From Botryococcus braunii (lineage: Eukaryota > Chlorophyta > Trebouxiophyceae): a stretch of DNA of 64,000 bases. Of the stretch, positions 44,806 through 56,363 are shown in pieces (the first letter of the stretch is position 1; each line of letters begins with the position of its first letter). The stretch is taken from the NCBI GenBank assembly GCA_002005505.1, contig KV908660.1:81044-145043 (forward strand). The letters are read 5' to 3'. The position numbers were made by a program, and so were the translations under genes. The notes under the pieces are model-generated. The model was given only the letters and a program-made list of their open reading frames with translations, did not search any database and had not been told where the DNA came from.

Positions 44806-45693
44806 TCACCAGAACTTGGCAAGACCCAGTGAGTTTCTATGACCCTGAAACACTAATTTTACTAGAGGTTTAGTGAAGATGTCAGCCACATTTCTGGCAG
44901 ACTGAATGTATTTGAAGTCAACCTGCCCCTTTGCAATAGCTTCACGAGCAAAGTGACAGCTGATTGCAATGTGTTTGGTATGTTTAGAATACACTGGATT
45001 CCTGAGATGGTTGATGCACCCTTGGTTATCACAATGTATCTTCACTATCCAGGGTAACACACCAATTTCCTCTAGGAATCCCCTCAGCCAATTAGCTTCC
45101 TTCACAACAGCACTTGCTGCCATGAATTCTGCTTCTACTGTGGAAGTAGCCACAGCAGATTGCTTTTTACTTCCCCACACAACTGCTCCTCCAAACACAG
45201 TGAGAACGAAGCCGGTGGTGGAGAAACGGTGGTCTTGATCCCCACCGTAATCAGCATCAACATATCCCTCCAACTCTGTTTCTTTTCCACCAAGGATCAG
45301 AACCAGGTCTCGGGTTCCCTTAAGATATTTCAACACACGGATTGCCTCATTCCAGTGTGCTGTTGTGGGTGACATCCTGTACCTCGACAGAACTCCTACA
45401 GCCTGGGATATATCAGGACGAGTGGTGTTAGCTATGTAGAGTAGTGACCCTACTAACTCACAGTATCGATGACCAGGAGGCAGAACACTCCCAGCACCAA
45501 TACTATCACTCCCATCCTTAGGTGCAGGCATCTGAGACATTACAAAATCTTTTGTCATTGGGGTATCGGGCCCAACTGACTCAAGATCAAGACCAAACTT
45601 CTCCACAAGTGCATCTATCTTAGGAATGCAACTCAGGGAGATTAACCCCTTCTCTCTATCTCTCATGACTTGACAACCTAAGAAATCCTTCAC
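44806..45693 (-). pseudogene. copia-2 RT end and RNase H
   Basis: 295 residues, clean frame: LIS LSCIPKIDALVEKFG-type RT end, YIANTTRPDISQAVGVLSRY, DADYGGDQDHRFSTTGF, KKQSAVATSTVEAEFMA, CDNQGCINHLRNPV, ending GLAKFW. It is cut from the rest of RT by gypsy-2 at 45697. In contrast to the other side of gypsy-2, it has no frameshift. Confidence 0.88.
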
Positions 45694-45697
45694 TTCC

Positions 45698-46148
45698 TGT
45701 AGTGAGGTGCCGCGTCAGCGCGACGCGTCTCACGTAGGATGTGCGCGTAGTTCATGTTTCTTCGTGCCCTTTGGGATACGAGTAGATCTCGTTGTCCTTG
45801 TGTGTAGGAAAATGACTGTAATATCCTAGTGGGTCTCCTCTCGTCATCCATATCGCTATGCTCGCGAGAGCATCTCGTAGAGGGACGACGTAGCCGGATC
45901 CGCGCATAGGTGGACTAGGAACTCGGGTGGCGATCATTGTCTTTGGGTTTTGCTGCTACGAGTGAGACATCTAGCATTCTCTTCATTGTTCATTATATAT
46001 TGTTCTTTGGAGACTCGGACGACCTGCGTGAGGAGGGCTGCGAACTTGTAACGGATTGGAACTTCGATTTCTACCTTCGGTGTCACCCTTGCCTGATACC
46101 CTTGCTTAGCTTGTTATAAATCTTAGTTACACGTCTCACTTCGTTAAA
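45698..46148 (+). repeat. gypsy-2 5' LTR
   Basis: 451 bp, TGTAGTGAGGTG ... TTCGTTAAA. AT-rich TTATATATTG near 45988 may serve as TATA box. Confidence 0.92.
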
Positions 46149-46227
46149 TTGGTATCGGCGAGGCGGTTAGAGCCTCGAACCGAAGGGAGACGTAGGGAAG
46201 GTTGTAATTGCATTGTTCCATTGCAAC

Positions 46228-47436
46228 ATGATGGCGGTTAAACGGAAAGGAAACAAGTACTCCGGTCTCCCCCTTAAAGAGAAAGAAATTTTGGAAGGTT
46301 TGGAAAAGGAAGGTATTGAAGTCGATGATCTTTTGGAAGAGTCCGAAACGGAATTGCATCTGGCCCCATCGCCCAAACCGACCACACCCAAAACGAAACC
46401 CAAACCCACTCCTTTGAAGACACCCTTGAAGAAAAATAAGACTAAATCCCTAATTCTACGGTTATTGAAGCGGATTGAGGCCTTGGAGGGAGAACGAGCA
46501 TCCAAGCGGACGTCATCCACCACTAACGTCGTGCGTGTGCCTACACCAGCCATGTTTACAGGAAAAAGAGGAAGCTTCCAATTCTTTGCTAGTAAGGTGG
46601 AATCATATGTGAACATTTCAAATGTGTCAAGGGACAAGTGGGTGGCAGTCGCGCTGCAATGTATGGAGGAGCGACCTACAAAGGTTTGGGGGACATACCT
46701 CAAAAGGAAGGAAAGGGAAGGAGGTCAAACAGAGCCAACATGGGAAGACTTTAAAAATTTTATGGGAAATCGATACGACTCTACAGATTTGGTTATGGCT
46801 GCCCGGCAAAAATTAGACCATGTTTATCAAGGGCAAGAAAGCGTTGAAAGATACATAGAAAGGTTTATTTCCTTGTTGAGTGATGTAGAAACCGAATATG
46901 ACATCTGCGAAAATGATAAAATATATATGTTCCTCAAAGGCCTGAATGCTCCTATTAGAGTTGCTTGCACAGTTAACCCTCAAACTGGTGTCAGGTTCAC
47001 AAGCCTCGACTCATTGTGCACTTATGTGGTGCAATATGAAAGCAACTTAAAATCAGGGGGGATGCTGAGGGGACAGGAAGGAAGGAAGGTTCTCAACGTT
47101 GTGAAGAGGACTCCAACAAGCACGCCGGCATACTTTCCGGGATTCACCCAGGGGCCTGTGCTTGGAGCCGTCGGACACAACGTTGGTGGGAAGTTAGATT
47201 CTCGGACAAGCGTCCCCTCCGAGCGCCAGTGTTATTTCTGCAAAAACTTTGGTCACGAGCAATGGCAATGTCAGGCCAAGCGGGACTACTTGCAAAGGAA
47301 GAGCAGGCGCGACAGTCAATTGCCCCCACCTCCTCCTTTCCCCTCTAATCAAGCTCGAGGTGGGCAGTGGAAGGGCCGTGGTGGCCGGGGAGCACATTGG
47401 AAGGGAAAAGGGCCGGGGCATAATCCTCAAAAGTAA
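46228..47436 (+). CDS. gypsy-2 Gag
   Basis: 402 residues from the ATG pair at 46228. Basic N-terminus, acidic stretch, coiled region LILRLLKRIEALEGE, capsid-type segment FTGKRGSFQFFASKVESYVN ... KTWGTYLK-like sequence (here KVWGTYLKRKER), FKNFMGNRYDSTDLVMAARQ, and SVERYIERFISLLSDVE. One CCHC knuckle: CYFCKNFGHEQWQC. The end is Arg/Gly-rich (GGQWKGRGGRGAHW). Ends 11 nt before pol, in a different frame, so pol needs its own initiation, re-initiation or recoding. Confidence 0.9.
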   Translation: MMAVKRKGNKYSGLPLKEKEILEGLEKEGIEVDDLLEESETELHLAPSPKPTTPKTKPKPTPLKTPLKKNKTKSLILRLLKRIEALEGERASKRTSSTTNVVRVPTPAMFTGKRGSFQFFASKVESYVNISNVSRDKWVAVALQCMEERPTKVWGTYLKRKEREGGQTEPTWEDFKNFMGNRYDSTDLVMAARQKLDHVYQGQESVERYIERFISLLSDVETEYDICENDKIYMFLKGLNAPIRVACTVNPQTGVRFTSLDSLCTYVVQYESNLKSGGMLRGQEGRKVLNVVKRTPTSTPAYFPGFTQGPVLGAVGHNVGGKLDSRTSVPSERQCYFCKNFGHEQWQCQAKRDYLQRKSRRDSQLPPPPPFPSNQARGGQWKGRGGRGAHWKGKGPGHNPQK

Positions 47437-47447
47437 ATTCTGAAGCC

Positions 47448-50400
47448 ATGGATGCCACTTGCTTGCATGTTTTGCACTCTCTTGTGGCCTCCAATTTGGG
47501 AAAGGAAGGGGTGAACCTTGTGGTGCCAAATGTTAGGAAGGCTGAATCTGAGATTTCCAAGTTTTTATGGGAACAAAGGTGCAACCCGTCCCTCACTTGT
47601 TGTTTCATTGTGGGAAGGAAAACTTGGAAAAGTAAGAGTCTCTATGCTCACCGTATGCAAGGAAGGATTGTGGAAGTGTGTTCAGGAAGGAAGGGACAGG
47701 CGGTGGACATGAATGGTCAAACTAGTGTATACCCATTCTCTTTTGTATGTTGTGTGGTTCCCCCAAGACCCACACTCACCATGGGAAGTGTTACTACTGA
47801 CTCTCCGCTAGCTATGACCTTTCCGGCGAATGTTAAGGGGAAAATCCTTTCAGTGTTGTTTGATAGTGGGGCATCTCATTCGTTTATTAAAAGTGATACT
47901 TTGCAAGGGCTAGGGGTGCGATACAAACCCGCATGCATATCCGTGACTCTTGCTGATGGAAGTGTGTCCGATACGAAAGGAACGGTAGATGTGTCGTTTA
48001 CACTCAAGCCTGGTATAACTTCCCGTCACAACTTCATTGTAAGCCCTGCCATGATTGATGGGGTAGACATGATTTTGGGGCAGGACTGGATGGAAGAAAG
48101 AGGAGTCTCAATTGATTTTTGTGTAAAGGCTGCTCAATTTAGACATCATGGGAAGTGGGTCACCCTAAAACACGCAAATTCATCGTTGCCAGTGGGGCCA
48201 GAACTTGTTTGGGGTTTACAAGCACAAGAGAGGAAGGAAGGAAGGAAGGATAGGAATGGAAAAGGATGGAAGGGTCAAGATGTTTGGAAGGTTTGTTTGT
48301 ATACTGTGCTTGTGAATGAGCAGGCTGAACTGGTGGACATCACCGGGGAGGACGCCTCAAGTGAGGCCGACTTGGCGGACACCGACAAATCTATGGACGA
48401 CACCCCCGTCGTCACAAAACCCCCCAGTAGTACCGGTATGACTTTCACTCATCAAATAAATGACATGTTGGAAGGCAAGCCACAGGCCCTGAAAGACTTG
48501 TTACTTGCAAATGAGGACTTGTTTGCAAAACAACTCCCGGGGTTACCCCCGGAGCGGGAAGTGTTTCACACAATAAATTTGGAAGAAGGACATCGGCCCC
48601 CCAATAGGCCCGCGTACCGTCTTGCTCCAAGTGAGCTTGCGGAATGCGAAAAAACGGTTGATGAGTTGTTAAAATTGGGATTGATCAGGCCAAGTTGCTC
48701 ACCATTTGCATCACCTGTTTTGTTTGTTAGAAAGAAGGATGGAAGTTTGCGTATGGTAATAGACTACCGTCCCCTGAATAAAATTACCATCTCGGATAGG
48801 TACCCTCTCCCCAGAATTGACGATCTATTGGATAGGCTTAAGGGAGCCAAGGTGTTTTCGAGCTTGGACTTAATGTGTGGGTACCATCAAGTGCGACTTC
48901 GCAAGGAGGATGTGCCTAAAACTGCCTTCAGGACCCCTTTTGGCTTGTACGAATTTCTTGTACTTCCCTTTGGTTTGACCAACGCGCCCGCGACATTTCA
49001 ACGGCTTATGAATGAAGTTTTTCACGACTTTATAAGGGAAGGCTTTGTGATTGTATACTTGGATGATGTGCTCATTTATAGCAAAACGGAAGAGGAACAC
49101 CTTCTGCAGTTGGACAGAGTTTTCACCCGTCTACGCGAACACCAACTCCTGGCAAAACTTGTCAAATGCTCTTTCTTTGAGAAACAATTGAAATACTTGG
49201 GACACATCATTGGGGAAAATGGGTTGGAAGTGGATATGGATAAAGTCAAGGTGGTGCAGGAGTGGCCTACGCCCACAAACGTAACGGAAGTTAGGAGGTT
49301 TCTTGGGTTGTCTAATTACTTTCGAAAGTTTATTCAGAACTACAGTATCCTGGCAACCCCATTGACAGCTCTCTCTGGGGCAAAAGCACCTTGGAAGTGG
49401 GGACAGGAACAACAGGAAGCATTTGACAACATAAAGGAAGCTTTGGTAAGTGCCCCTATCTTAACACTCCCGGACGTACGTCGGCCATTTAAGGTAGTGT
49501 GCGATGCATGCGATTACGGCGTGGGAGCTGTGCTATTTCAAGATGGGAAGGTTTGTGCGTATTTCAGTAAAAAGTTGGGAGCAAGCGAGAGGAACTACAG
49601 TGCCACGGAACGGGAGTTATTGGCTGTAGTGTATGCTCTCACGGAATGGAGATGTTATTTGTTAGGTAAGCCAGTAACGGTGGTGACGGATCACAAGTGC
49701 AACACCTTCTTGGGTCAACAGGTGGGGCTTAGTCCTCGGAGGGCTCGGTGGGCCGAGCGCCTGCAGGAGTTTGAGATTGAATGGGTATGGGAACCGGGCA
49801 AGACCAACATTGCGGATCCGCTCTCCAGGTGTCACTTCACTCAACACCCTGGACCTGGGGGGAGGGACAATGGGGCTGCTGTGGCCGGGGCTGCCCTCCG
49901 GCGCAAGCGTCGGCGCACCAGTCCGGACTCCCTCACCCCCTCCAGCCGGGATGTCGAGGGTACCCTCACAGCTCGGGCCCGCAAGGTCCCCAAGGTCACG
50001 CTCCCGGGGCCCGCTCACGAGACCCCAAGCTCCCTCGGCACGATGGAGCAAATCGGGTTGGCCAGCCCGAGTGAGCTTACCCGCGAGACCGATGGGTACG
50101 AATCCCTACTTGGCAAACTTGAGAAGGCTTACACATACGATCCGTGGTTGGCAGCGCGTGCGAATAGAAGGAAGGTTAGTCTAAAGGGAGGCTTTTGGGA
50201 GAGGAATGGACGGAAATATGTTCCTGCATTGTTTGAGGAAAGGAAAGATGGGGAACTTGTCGTGGAGAACCTACGACGTGGAATTTTGGAAGCTTTACAT
50301 GATCCACCTCATGTTGGTCACCCTGGAGTAACTCGCATGTACGAGCTTGTAACAAGGGAATGGTATTGGCCGGGAATGTATGAGGATGTCAAAGCCTATG

Positions 50401-50558
50401 TTGCTCATTGTGACTCTTGTCAACGAGTCAAGGCTCGGAATACTTTGCCTGCTGGTCTTCTTCACCCCTTACAAATACCGGCAAGGAAGTGGCAAAGTGT
50501 GTCTATGGACTTTATTACCAACCTCCCACAGACCCCAAGTGGAAATGATGCTATTTGA
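47448..50558 (+). CDS. gypsy-2 Pol (protease, RT, RNase H, truncated integrase)
   Basis: 1036 residues from ATG 47448. Protease FDSGASHSFIKS (Asp139). RT with FVRKKDGSLRMVIDYRPLNK, LDLMCGYHQVRL, LPFGLTNAPATFQRLM and VYLDDVLIYS (537-540). RNase H VVCDACDYGVGAVLFQ, NYSATERELLAVVYAL, VVTDHKCNTF. Integrase zinc region intact (HDPPHVGHPGV ... CDSCQRVK) and first catalytic Asp (SMDFITNLP). It then stops at a TGA (50556-50558) where gypsy-1 has Trp (NAIWVVVDRL); the frame after it still encodes DRLSKYAHFAATTMNADAY, then degenerates. The second Asp and the Glu are gone. Confidence 0.92.
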   Translation: MDATCLHVLHSLVASNLGKEGVNLVVPNVRKAESEISKFLWEQRCNPSLTCCFIVGRKTWKSKSLYAHRMQGRIVEVCSGRKGQAVDMNGQTSVYPFSFVCCVVPPRPTLTMGSVTTDSPLAMTFPANVKGKILSVLFDSGASHSFIKSDTLQGLGVRYKPACISVTLADGSVSDTKGTVDVSFTLKPGITSRHNFIVSPAMIDGVDMILGQDWMEERGVSIDFCVKAAQFRHHGKWVTLKHANSSLPVGPELVWGLQAQERKEGRKDRNGKGWKGQDVWKVCLYTVLVNEQAELVDITGEDASSEADLADTDKSMDDTPVVTKPPSSTGMTFTHQINDMLEGKPQALKDLLLANEDLFAKQLPGLPPEREVFHTINLEEGHRPPNRPAYRLAPSELAECEKTVDELLKLGLIRPSCSPFASPVLFVRKKDGSLRMVIDYRPLNKITISDRYPLPRIDDLLDRLKGAKVFSSLDLMCGYHQVRLRKEDVPKTAFRTPFGLYEFLVLPFGLTNAPATFQRLMNEVFHDFIREGFVIVYLDDVLIYSKTEEEHLLQLDRVFTRLREHQLLAKLVKCSFFEKQLKYLGHIIGENGLEVDMDKVKVVQEWPTPTNVTEVRRFLGLSNYFRKFIQNYSILATPLTALSGAKAPWKWGQEQQEAFDNIKEALVSAPILTLPDVRRPFKVVCDACDYGVGAVLFQDGKVCAYFSKKLGASERNYSATERELLAVVYALTEWRCYLLGKPVTVVTDHKCNTFLGQQVGLSPRRARWAERLQEFEIEWVWEPGKTNIADPLSRCHFTQHPGPGGRDNGAAVAGAALRRKRRRTSPDSLTPSSRDVEGTLTARARKVPKVTLPGPAHETPSSLGTMEQIGLASPSELTRETDGYESLLGKLEKAYTYDPWLAARANRRKVSLKGGFWERNGRKYVPALFEERKDGELVVENLRRGILEALHDPPHVGHPGVTRMYELVTREWYWPGMYEDVKAYVAHCDSCQRVKARNTLPAGLLHPLQIPARKWQSVSMDFITNLPQTPSGNDAI

Positions 50559-51435
50559 TTTGTTGTGGATAGGCTTAGCAAGTATGCTCATTTTGCTGCT
50601 ACAACAATGAATGCTGATGCTTATACTCTAGCACAATTGTTAAGGACATGGGTGTGGATGTATCGTGGATCCCGGGTGTGGTGGCATTGTGGATCACAAG
50701 CCACTCACTGGCGAACGCGGCCGCACTCTGGACGATCCGAACGAGCCAAATGAGGATAGCTGGAAATAACTTGCACAGGTCACGCGTTGTTGCCACAAGA
50801 AAGTGGAAGAATACAGAGAGAGTCACGGGCTCCCGCCATTGCCTCCCAAGGGCACGACTCCTAGGGTCCACCCTTAGGGTCCCGTCGACCGGTTGGCCCT
50901 CCTTGGAGGGGTCTCTCTGTATGGCCATATGGACTTTGGATAGGCTAGGGTAAGGCTGCCTTACCCGGTAGGGTTGACCATGGGTCCCTTACCTGGATAG
51001 ATTTTTGTGCACATTAGGTGTATGGCCTTTTCACTTCACTACCACACCTGATCAATATGGTGCAATACTGGCGTAATACTGGACTATATGTGGAAATTGG
51101 ACTCCCCTTGGACTCTGGACTTTTGGACATCTGGACTTTTACCTCTGCCCTTGTGTCTCATTTTGGCTGTTCATCATGTGGACTTTCGTTTTTCTTTCAG
51201 TGTTTTGTCTTTTGTTCTGTTAGTCATGCCTGATCCTTGTTCTTCTTGCATTATGGTGGGGACCCCGATACGCAGCATTCGGCTGGGGTCTGGCAACACG
51301 GGAGGCGGGTTGCCCGTAGGTCTAAGTCTGAGTCTCCGCATGTTGGAAGGTCTTTCTGTTCCTTTGTTTGCCTTGTCTGTTTGTTGTTGCGCTCTGCCTT
51401 CTGCGCGGGGACGCACAGGAATAAGGGGGGGAGTA
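50559..51435 (+). other. gypsy-2 integrase remnant and 3' untranslated region
   Basis: About 30 integrase residues follow the stop, then sequence with no relation to integrase from about 50650. The rest of integrase and the chromodomain are deleted. It ends in a purine tract (GGAATAAGGGGGGGAGTA, 51418-51435) before the LTR. Confidence 0.75.
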
Positions 51436-51886
51436 TGTAGTGAGGTGCCGCGTCAGCGCGACGCGTCTCACGTAGGATGTGCGCGTAGTTCATGTTTCTT
51501 CGTGCCCTTTGGGATACGAGTAGATCTCGTTGTCCTTGTGTGTAGGAAAATGACTGTAATATCCTAGTGGGTCTCCTCTCGTCATCCATATCGCTATGCT
51601 CGCGAGAGCATCTCGTAGAGGGACGACGTAGCCGGATCCGCGCATAGGTGGACTAGGAACTCGGGTGGCGATCATTGTCTTTGGGTTTTGCTGCTACGAG
51701 TGAGACATCTAGCATTCTCTTCATTGTTCATTATATATTGTTCTTTGGAGACTCGGACGACCTGCGTGAGGAGGGCTGCGAACTTGTAACGGATTGGAAC
51801 TTCGATTTCTACCTTCGGTGTCACCCTTGCCTGATACCCTTGCTTAGCTTGTTATAAATCTTAGTTACACGTCTCACTTCGTTAAA
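51436..51886 (+). repeat. gypsy-2 3' LTR
   Basis: 451 bp; I see no difference from the 5' LTR. Confidence 0.92.
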
Positions 51887-53450
51887 CTTCCCTAAATCGT
51901 GGATAGTGATTCTTTCTTGAGAAGCTCTTTCACTCTCTCACTCTGACATGCTCTTGGATACAATCAAGATCATCTACATAAATTAGCACATAGATTTACC
52001 CCATCTTCAGTGCATCTCACATAAACTCCAGCATCACTCTTGCACCTCATACCCATGACTTCAAGTTTGTCATTCAGGTTTTATGCCAGCCGTGGGCTGC
52101 TTTAGCATACAGTGCTTTTTGAGTCGACACGGTATTGCGATCACCATTCTCAATCCAGGAGTTGCGTTACATACACTTCTTCCTCAGCTCACCATTGAGA
52201 AAGCTGTCTTAACATCTACCTGGTGAATCTCATAACTTCCTAGCAGCCACAGCTAGCAAGGCTCTCCTAGCTCCATAGCTGCTGGTGGTGCAAAGACCTC
52301 CATGACATCTACTCCAGGAATTGTCGACAACCTGAGCACCAATCTTGCCTTGAATCTCAACATTGCATGTGCATCCATTTTCACTGAGAAATCAGTGAAC
52401 TGGTATTACTTATGCCATGAGGTCTGGAACATATTCATACTCATGGTGTCTAATGATTCTGCTCTTCTTGCATCGCAGCTTCCAGTATTCCACTGAGAGA
52501 CATCTGACTTCTCTTAATTAGAGGAACATGATTTTACCAATCTACCCAGTGTGCTTCCCTCCTCTCCCTTGCCCTTGGGAATCGTTGTTGCACCCTCAGA
52601 ACCCACTACTCTTCCACTGACACTCGCCGCACTACAGCTAGCTTTTCTCTCAGTGGTATCAGGCTTTCTCGCATGTTTCTCTCTCTCTTGGATTCGCACC
52701 TCGCACTGCTCAACTTGTTGCCTCGCACGCTCACATCTTCCTCCCAAACACAGGTACCTCCCGGGAAGCATCCATAGTCTGGAGGTTTCTCACATTGTCT
52801 GAGCTTCCGGTTCACCTCCACATCCACACTCTACACATCCTCTCAAGCTCAGGCTCTTGAGGGCTCTCACAGGCAGAGGGAGGTAGGCTCTGGTCGCCCC
52901 TTTCTTCCCCTCCTTTCTTGACTTGTATGTCTCTGACTTTACGTTGTGTCACAAGAGTCTGTGACCTCTCATCCCTGACATCCTTCTCCCAACACAGGTA
53001 CCTCTCAGGCTGCACTTGTAATTGGTGGTACCACACATTGTCCGTGCACCTGATTCACCTCCTCTTCTCGGCTCTCACACAAGTACTGGGATGCTGACCC
53101 AGTACTGCTCGCACAGACATTTCTGGCTGATTCCGAGAGAGTGGAATGTCTCTCTCAGGACTGTGGCTGTCACCACCTTCCCCTACCAGTTCACGCCACT
53201 GATGGGGAGAGCCAGATGTTTCCACACAGGTCTCACCACTGACATGAACTCATTCACTGGACAGGACCCACCCGTGCAACTCAGCTCCCTGGGACCATTT
53301 GCAGTCATGATTGTGGCTGCCCCCCTCTCATCACTAACATGAAAATCAGGGCTCTCAGACTGGCACCCATCTATCTGCACTTCCCCTGGTCCCTGTGACT
53401 GTGTGTCACTTTCTGTTAGCCCCACTTGTCTCTGCTCTCTCCCACCTCCT
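51887..53450 (-). pseudogene. copia-2 RT N-terminal part and linker, heavily frameshifted
   Basis: Base-level comparison with copia-1 17270-18700 shows the same segments (TACTCCAGGAATTGTCGACA versus TACTCCAGGAATTTGCCTGC; ATCTACATAAATTAGCACA versus ATCTACATAAATCAACACA) but with many one- to several-base deletions. The YVDD region is at about 51970. No long frame remains. Confidence 0.75.
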
Positions 53451-53570
53451 GTGACAGCAGGAGTTCTCTTGCAAGTGTTCGTTGCTCATGCCTCTGGGCT
53501 CTTGTTAGCCCATCAGCAGCCAAATTGGAATTTTCCAGGCTGGTCGGTCTGAGAGACTCTTGAGCTCGAA

Positions 53571-54536
53571 TCAGTTGTTGCTGTAGTCCAGAGTCCGAAT
53601 GAATGCCGCGGGCCAGGTCCAGAGCTGCTTCGATGGTCCTTCGGATCTCCGCGGGAGCAGTGGATCTCTGGGGGTCAGGCTCGGGCTCAGCCTTCCCAGA
53701 GGGTCCTGGACATTCTGAGTCTGTGTCTTCCTGGGAAATGTGTGAATGTACTGTCTCGACTGATGAGTCCTGGATCTCTGCCTCACTGTCGTCTCCACAG
53801 ATACCTTAACTGGCTCTGGGTGCTGTTTGGTAGTGCTGGGTTCAGAGGGAACAGGGGACAGAAATTCCTCAGACTGAGCAGGAGTCACACTGAGACCAAC
53901 ACGAGAGGCCCCTCTGAGATGCTCCACAAAGATGACATCTCTGCTCTCTCGCCATATACCCCCACCCATGTATATCCGATAGGCTTTGGAGGAGGCTGAA
54001 TAACCTGTGAGCATTCCTGGCACAGTTTTTGGTGCAAAGACTGGCCTCTGGACATCTGGGATATGCACATATGCAAGGCAACCCCATGTGCGCAGGAGTG
54101 AGACATCAGGCTTATATCCCCAGAATAATTCAAAGGGGGTAAGGTCCCTGCCTGTGCTTGGGCCCATGTTAAGCAGGGTGCATGCTGTCTCCAGGGCTTC
54201 TTTCCAGAGGGTGGGACTGGCAGCAGCAAAGCTCAGGATAGTCCGGGTTCTTTCCTTCAGGGTTCGGTTGGCTCGTTCAGCTGCTCCATTCTGCTGTGGG
54301 GTGTATGGGGCAGAGGTCTCCAGCTTAGTCCCCTGGGAGGCACAGAACTCCTTGAACCGGGCATTAAGAAATTCAGTTCCTCTGTCACATCTGACACACT
54401 TCACAGTGGTTTTTCGTTGTGTCTGCCAGTAAACAAGTAAGTCCCTGACAGCTGCACTGATGGTGTCTTTGGACTTTACTGGAATAACTGCTTTCCACTG
54501 TGAGGCTTCATCAGTACAGTAACCCAAAACGTTCAC
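53571..54536 (-). pseudogene. copia-2 integrase
   Basis: 321 residues in one frame: EASQWKAVIPVKSKDTIS, KCVRCDRGTEFLNARF, APYTPQQNGAAERANRTLK, GYKPDVSLLRTWGCLAYVHI, IYMGGGIWRESRDVIFVEHL. Very close to copia-1 integrase. The first catalytic Asp lies just upstream in another frame (near 54560). Confidence 0.82.
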
Positions 54537-56322
54537 CAGTAATGGCTGCAGGTGTAATAGGACCCACAGTGTCTATGTGTACTCGATCCAGGGTTCCAAG
54601 GCAGGTCTGGTACTGATTCCGAAGGAGGGTCTGGCAGTCTTTCCTTCAATACACGCTTCACAGTGTACCGGGCAATCAGTGCAGGGAGAGAGGAGGTGTC
54701 AATCCCAGTCACCAGGTTCTCCTTAGCAAGACGCTGCATCCACGTTTCTCCAGGGTGTCCCATTCTGCTATGCCACAAGTAACGTTTGGCACAGCTGTGT
54801 GATAAGATACTGGATTTTAGCTGTTTGGTTGCACTGGCTGCATGTTTGATGTGCTGTTTCCTCTCACTGCAACTACACTATGAATGTAGTACAGTCCCAT
54901 CTCTGCAGTGACCTGAGCTCTCCAGTGGTTTGGTCCACTGACATACGAAAAGGCACCCACATTGTCTGTTTGGAATATTGCACCATCCCTAAGGGCAGCA
55001 GATACTGACAGGATGTTGGTGGTAGCTGAAGGGACACACTGCACATGATGGATCCAGAGGGGAATGCGTTGCGGGCTCAAAATGCAGACTGACCCAGATG
55101 CAATAATACACCCAGTGGCATCAGAGGTGGCCAAGTGCAGGGGAATTGGTTTGGCATGGATGATAGGGTTATGCAGCAATGCCACGTCATTTACTAGGTG
55201 GACCGAGGCCCCACTGTCAACCAGCCAGGAGTGCTGCAGGGGTTTACTGATGTACTGTCCAGGACATTGTGAGATATTGTGTACAGCATACCTTCAGGAG
55301 GAGGTGGAGGTGGAGCAGGAGGCTGAAACCAAGCAGGGAAGGCATCTGAACCATGTGGGCCAGTTGGGCTACTGGGGGAGGGGTCCACCCATAGATGGCT
55401 GGCCCTGAGGCCACATGCCTTGCAGCTGTTGGACAGCTGCCACCACGTTCCTCTGTGTCTCCTCTCCCTGCGCCTCTTTCTGCAGTCTCTCCAATAATGG
55501 CCCTTTTATTGCAGTAGTTGCAAACTCCCTTGGAATCAGACTGTCCGGTTGAGGGGAAGGACTGGCTCCACTGATGCTCCAGGGGTGCTGACTCTGTTGC
55601 TGCCCTGAGGAACAGCCAAAACTCGTGGCTGACGTGGGGCAGTCTCATCAAACCCAGAGCAACGGCTGTGGTCCTCAGCAGGTCTGCCAGCTTGTTGAGT
55701 GGGGTCCCTGCTGCTGTTGACAGCTGCCTGTCTCCTTGGCTGTTTCAGGTAGACCCTGCACAATTTGGGTAGCTACAAAGCTTCCAGAAGAGGAGATTAT
55801 TCCTCTGAAGACATGCCTTCAGATTCAGCATGCGACTCACATATTGGGAAATGGTCTCGTCGTGCTTCATCCCCTGACTCATCTCCAACAGCCAGTCCAT
55901 GTTGGCTTGGAGATTATAACCCCCAATGAACTTCCTACAGATATATTCATATGCAACATATGCAGAGGAAAATCAGATAATTCCCCGTGCCACTCTTCGG
56001 GTACAGATTCATACAGCAACAGCAGTGCTGCAGCATCATGCGTGGTCCCAGGCATGTCCTCAAGTACTGCAGGCAGTGATCCCTTGGCCTCATTTGCTGC
56101 AAGGTACGCATTCTTCCAAATCATAATGTTGTGTCCCTTTTCTTTTAGCTTGATATGTACCTTCACAAGTGTAGGAATCACCTTTGGCAACTCATCACCT
56201 TCTCCCCTGGATGTGCTGGGAGTGCAAGGCTCTCTCACAGGTGTTGAGGTGGTGGTCTCTCTCACAGATGCAGAGGTTCCACTAGATGACTGACTCTTCT
56301 TCTTAGAAGTCATAGTGTGCAC
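54533..56322 (-). pseudogene. copia-2 Gag-protease region, broken into several frames
   Basis: N-terminal Gag is good from an ATG at 56313 region (MTSKKKSQSSSGTSASV, VREPCTPSTSRGEG, MPGTTHDAAALLLLYESVPEE). After about 55960 the frame breaks repeatedly. A knuckle remnant (CNYCNKR), the protease region near 55200 and the GAG-pre-integrase block (HSRMGHPGETWMQRLAKENL) are recognisable in different frames. Confidence 0.78.
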
Positions 56323-56363
56323 ACAGAATGTCAGTTTCTAGCGTCAAGGCACACTTAAACCAC

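Larger units (their letters stand above)
45698..51886 (+). mobile_element. Ty3/gypsy element gypsy-2, 6.2 kb, defective integrase
   Basis: Two 451-bp LTRs, TSD CTTCC (45693-45697, 51887-51891; a sixth base A may be shared), primer site TGGTATCGGCGAGG at 46150-46163, gag, pol and polypurine tract. The LTRs look identical. Integrase is truncated and the chromodomain is missing, so this copy could only have moved in trans. Confidence 0.92.
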
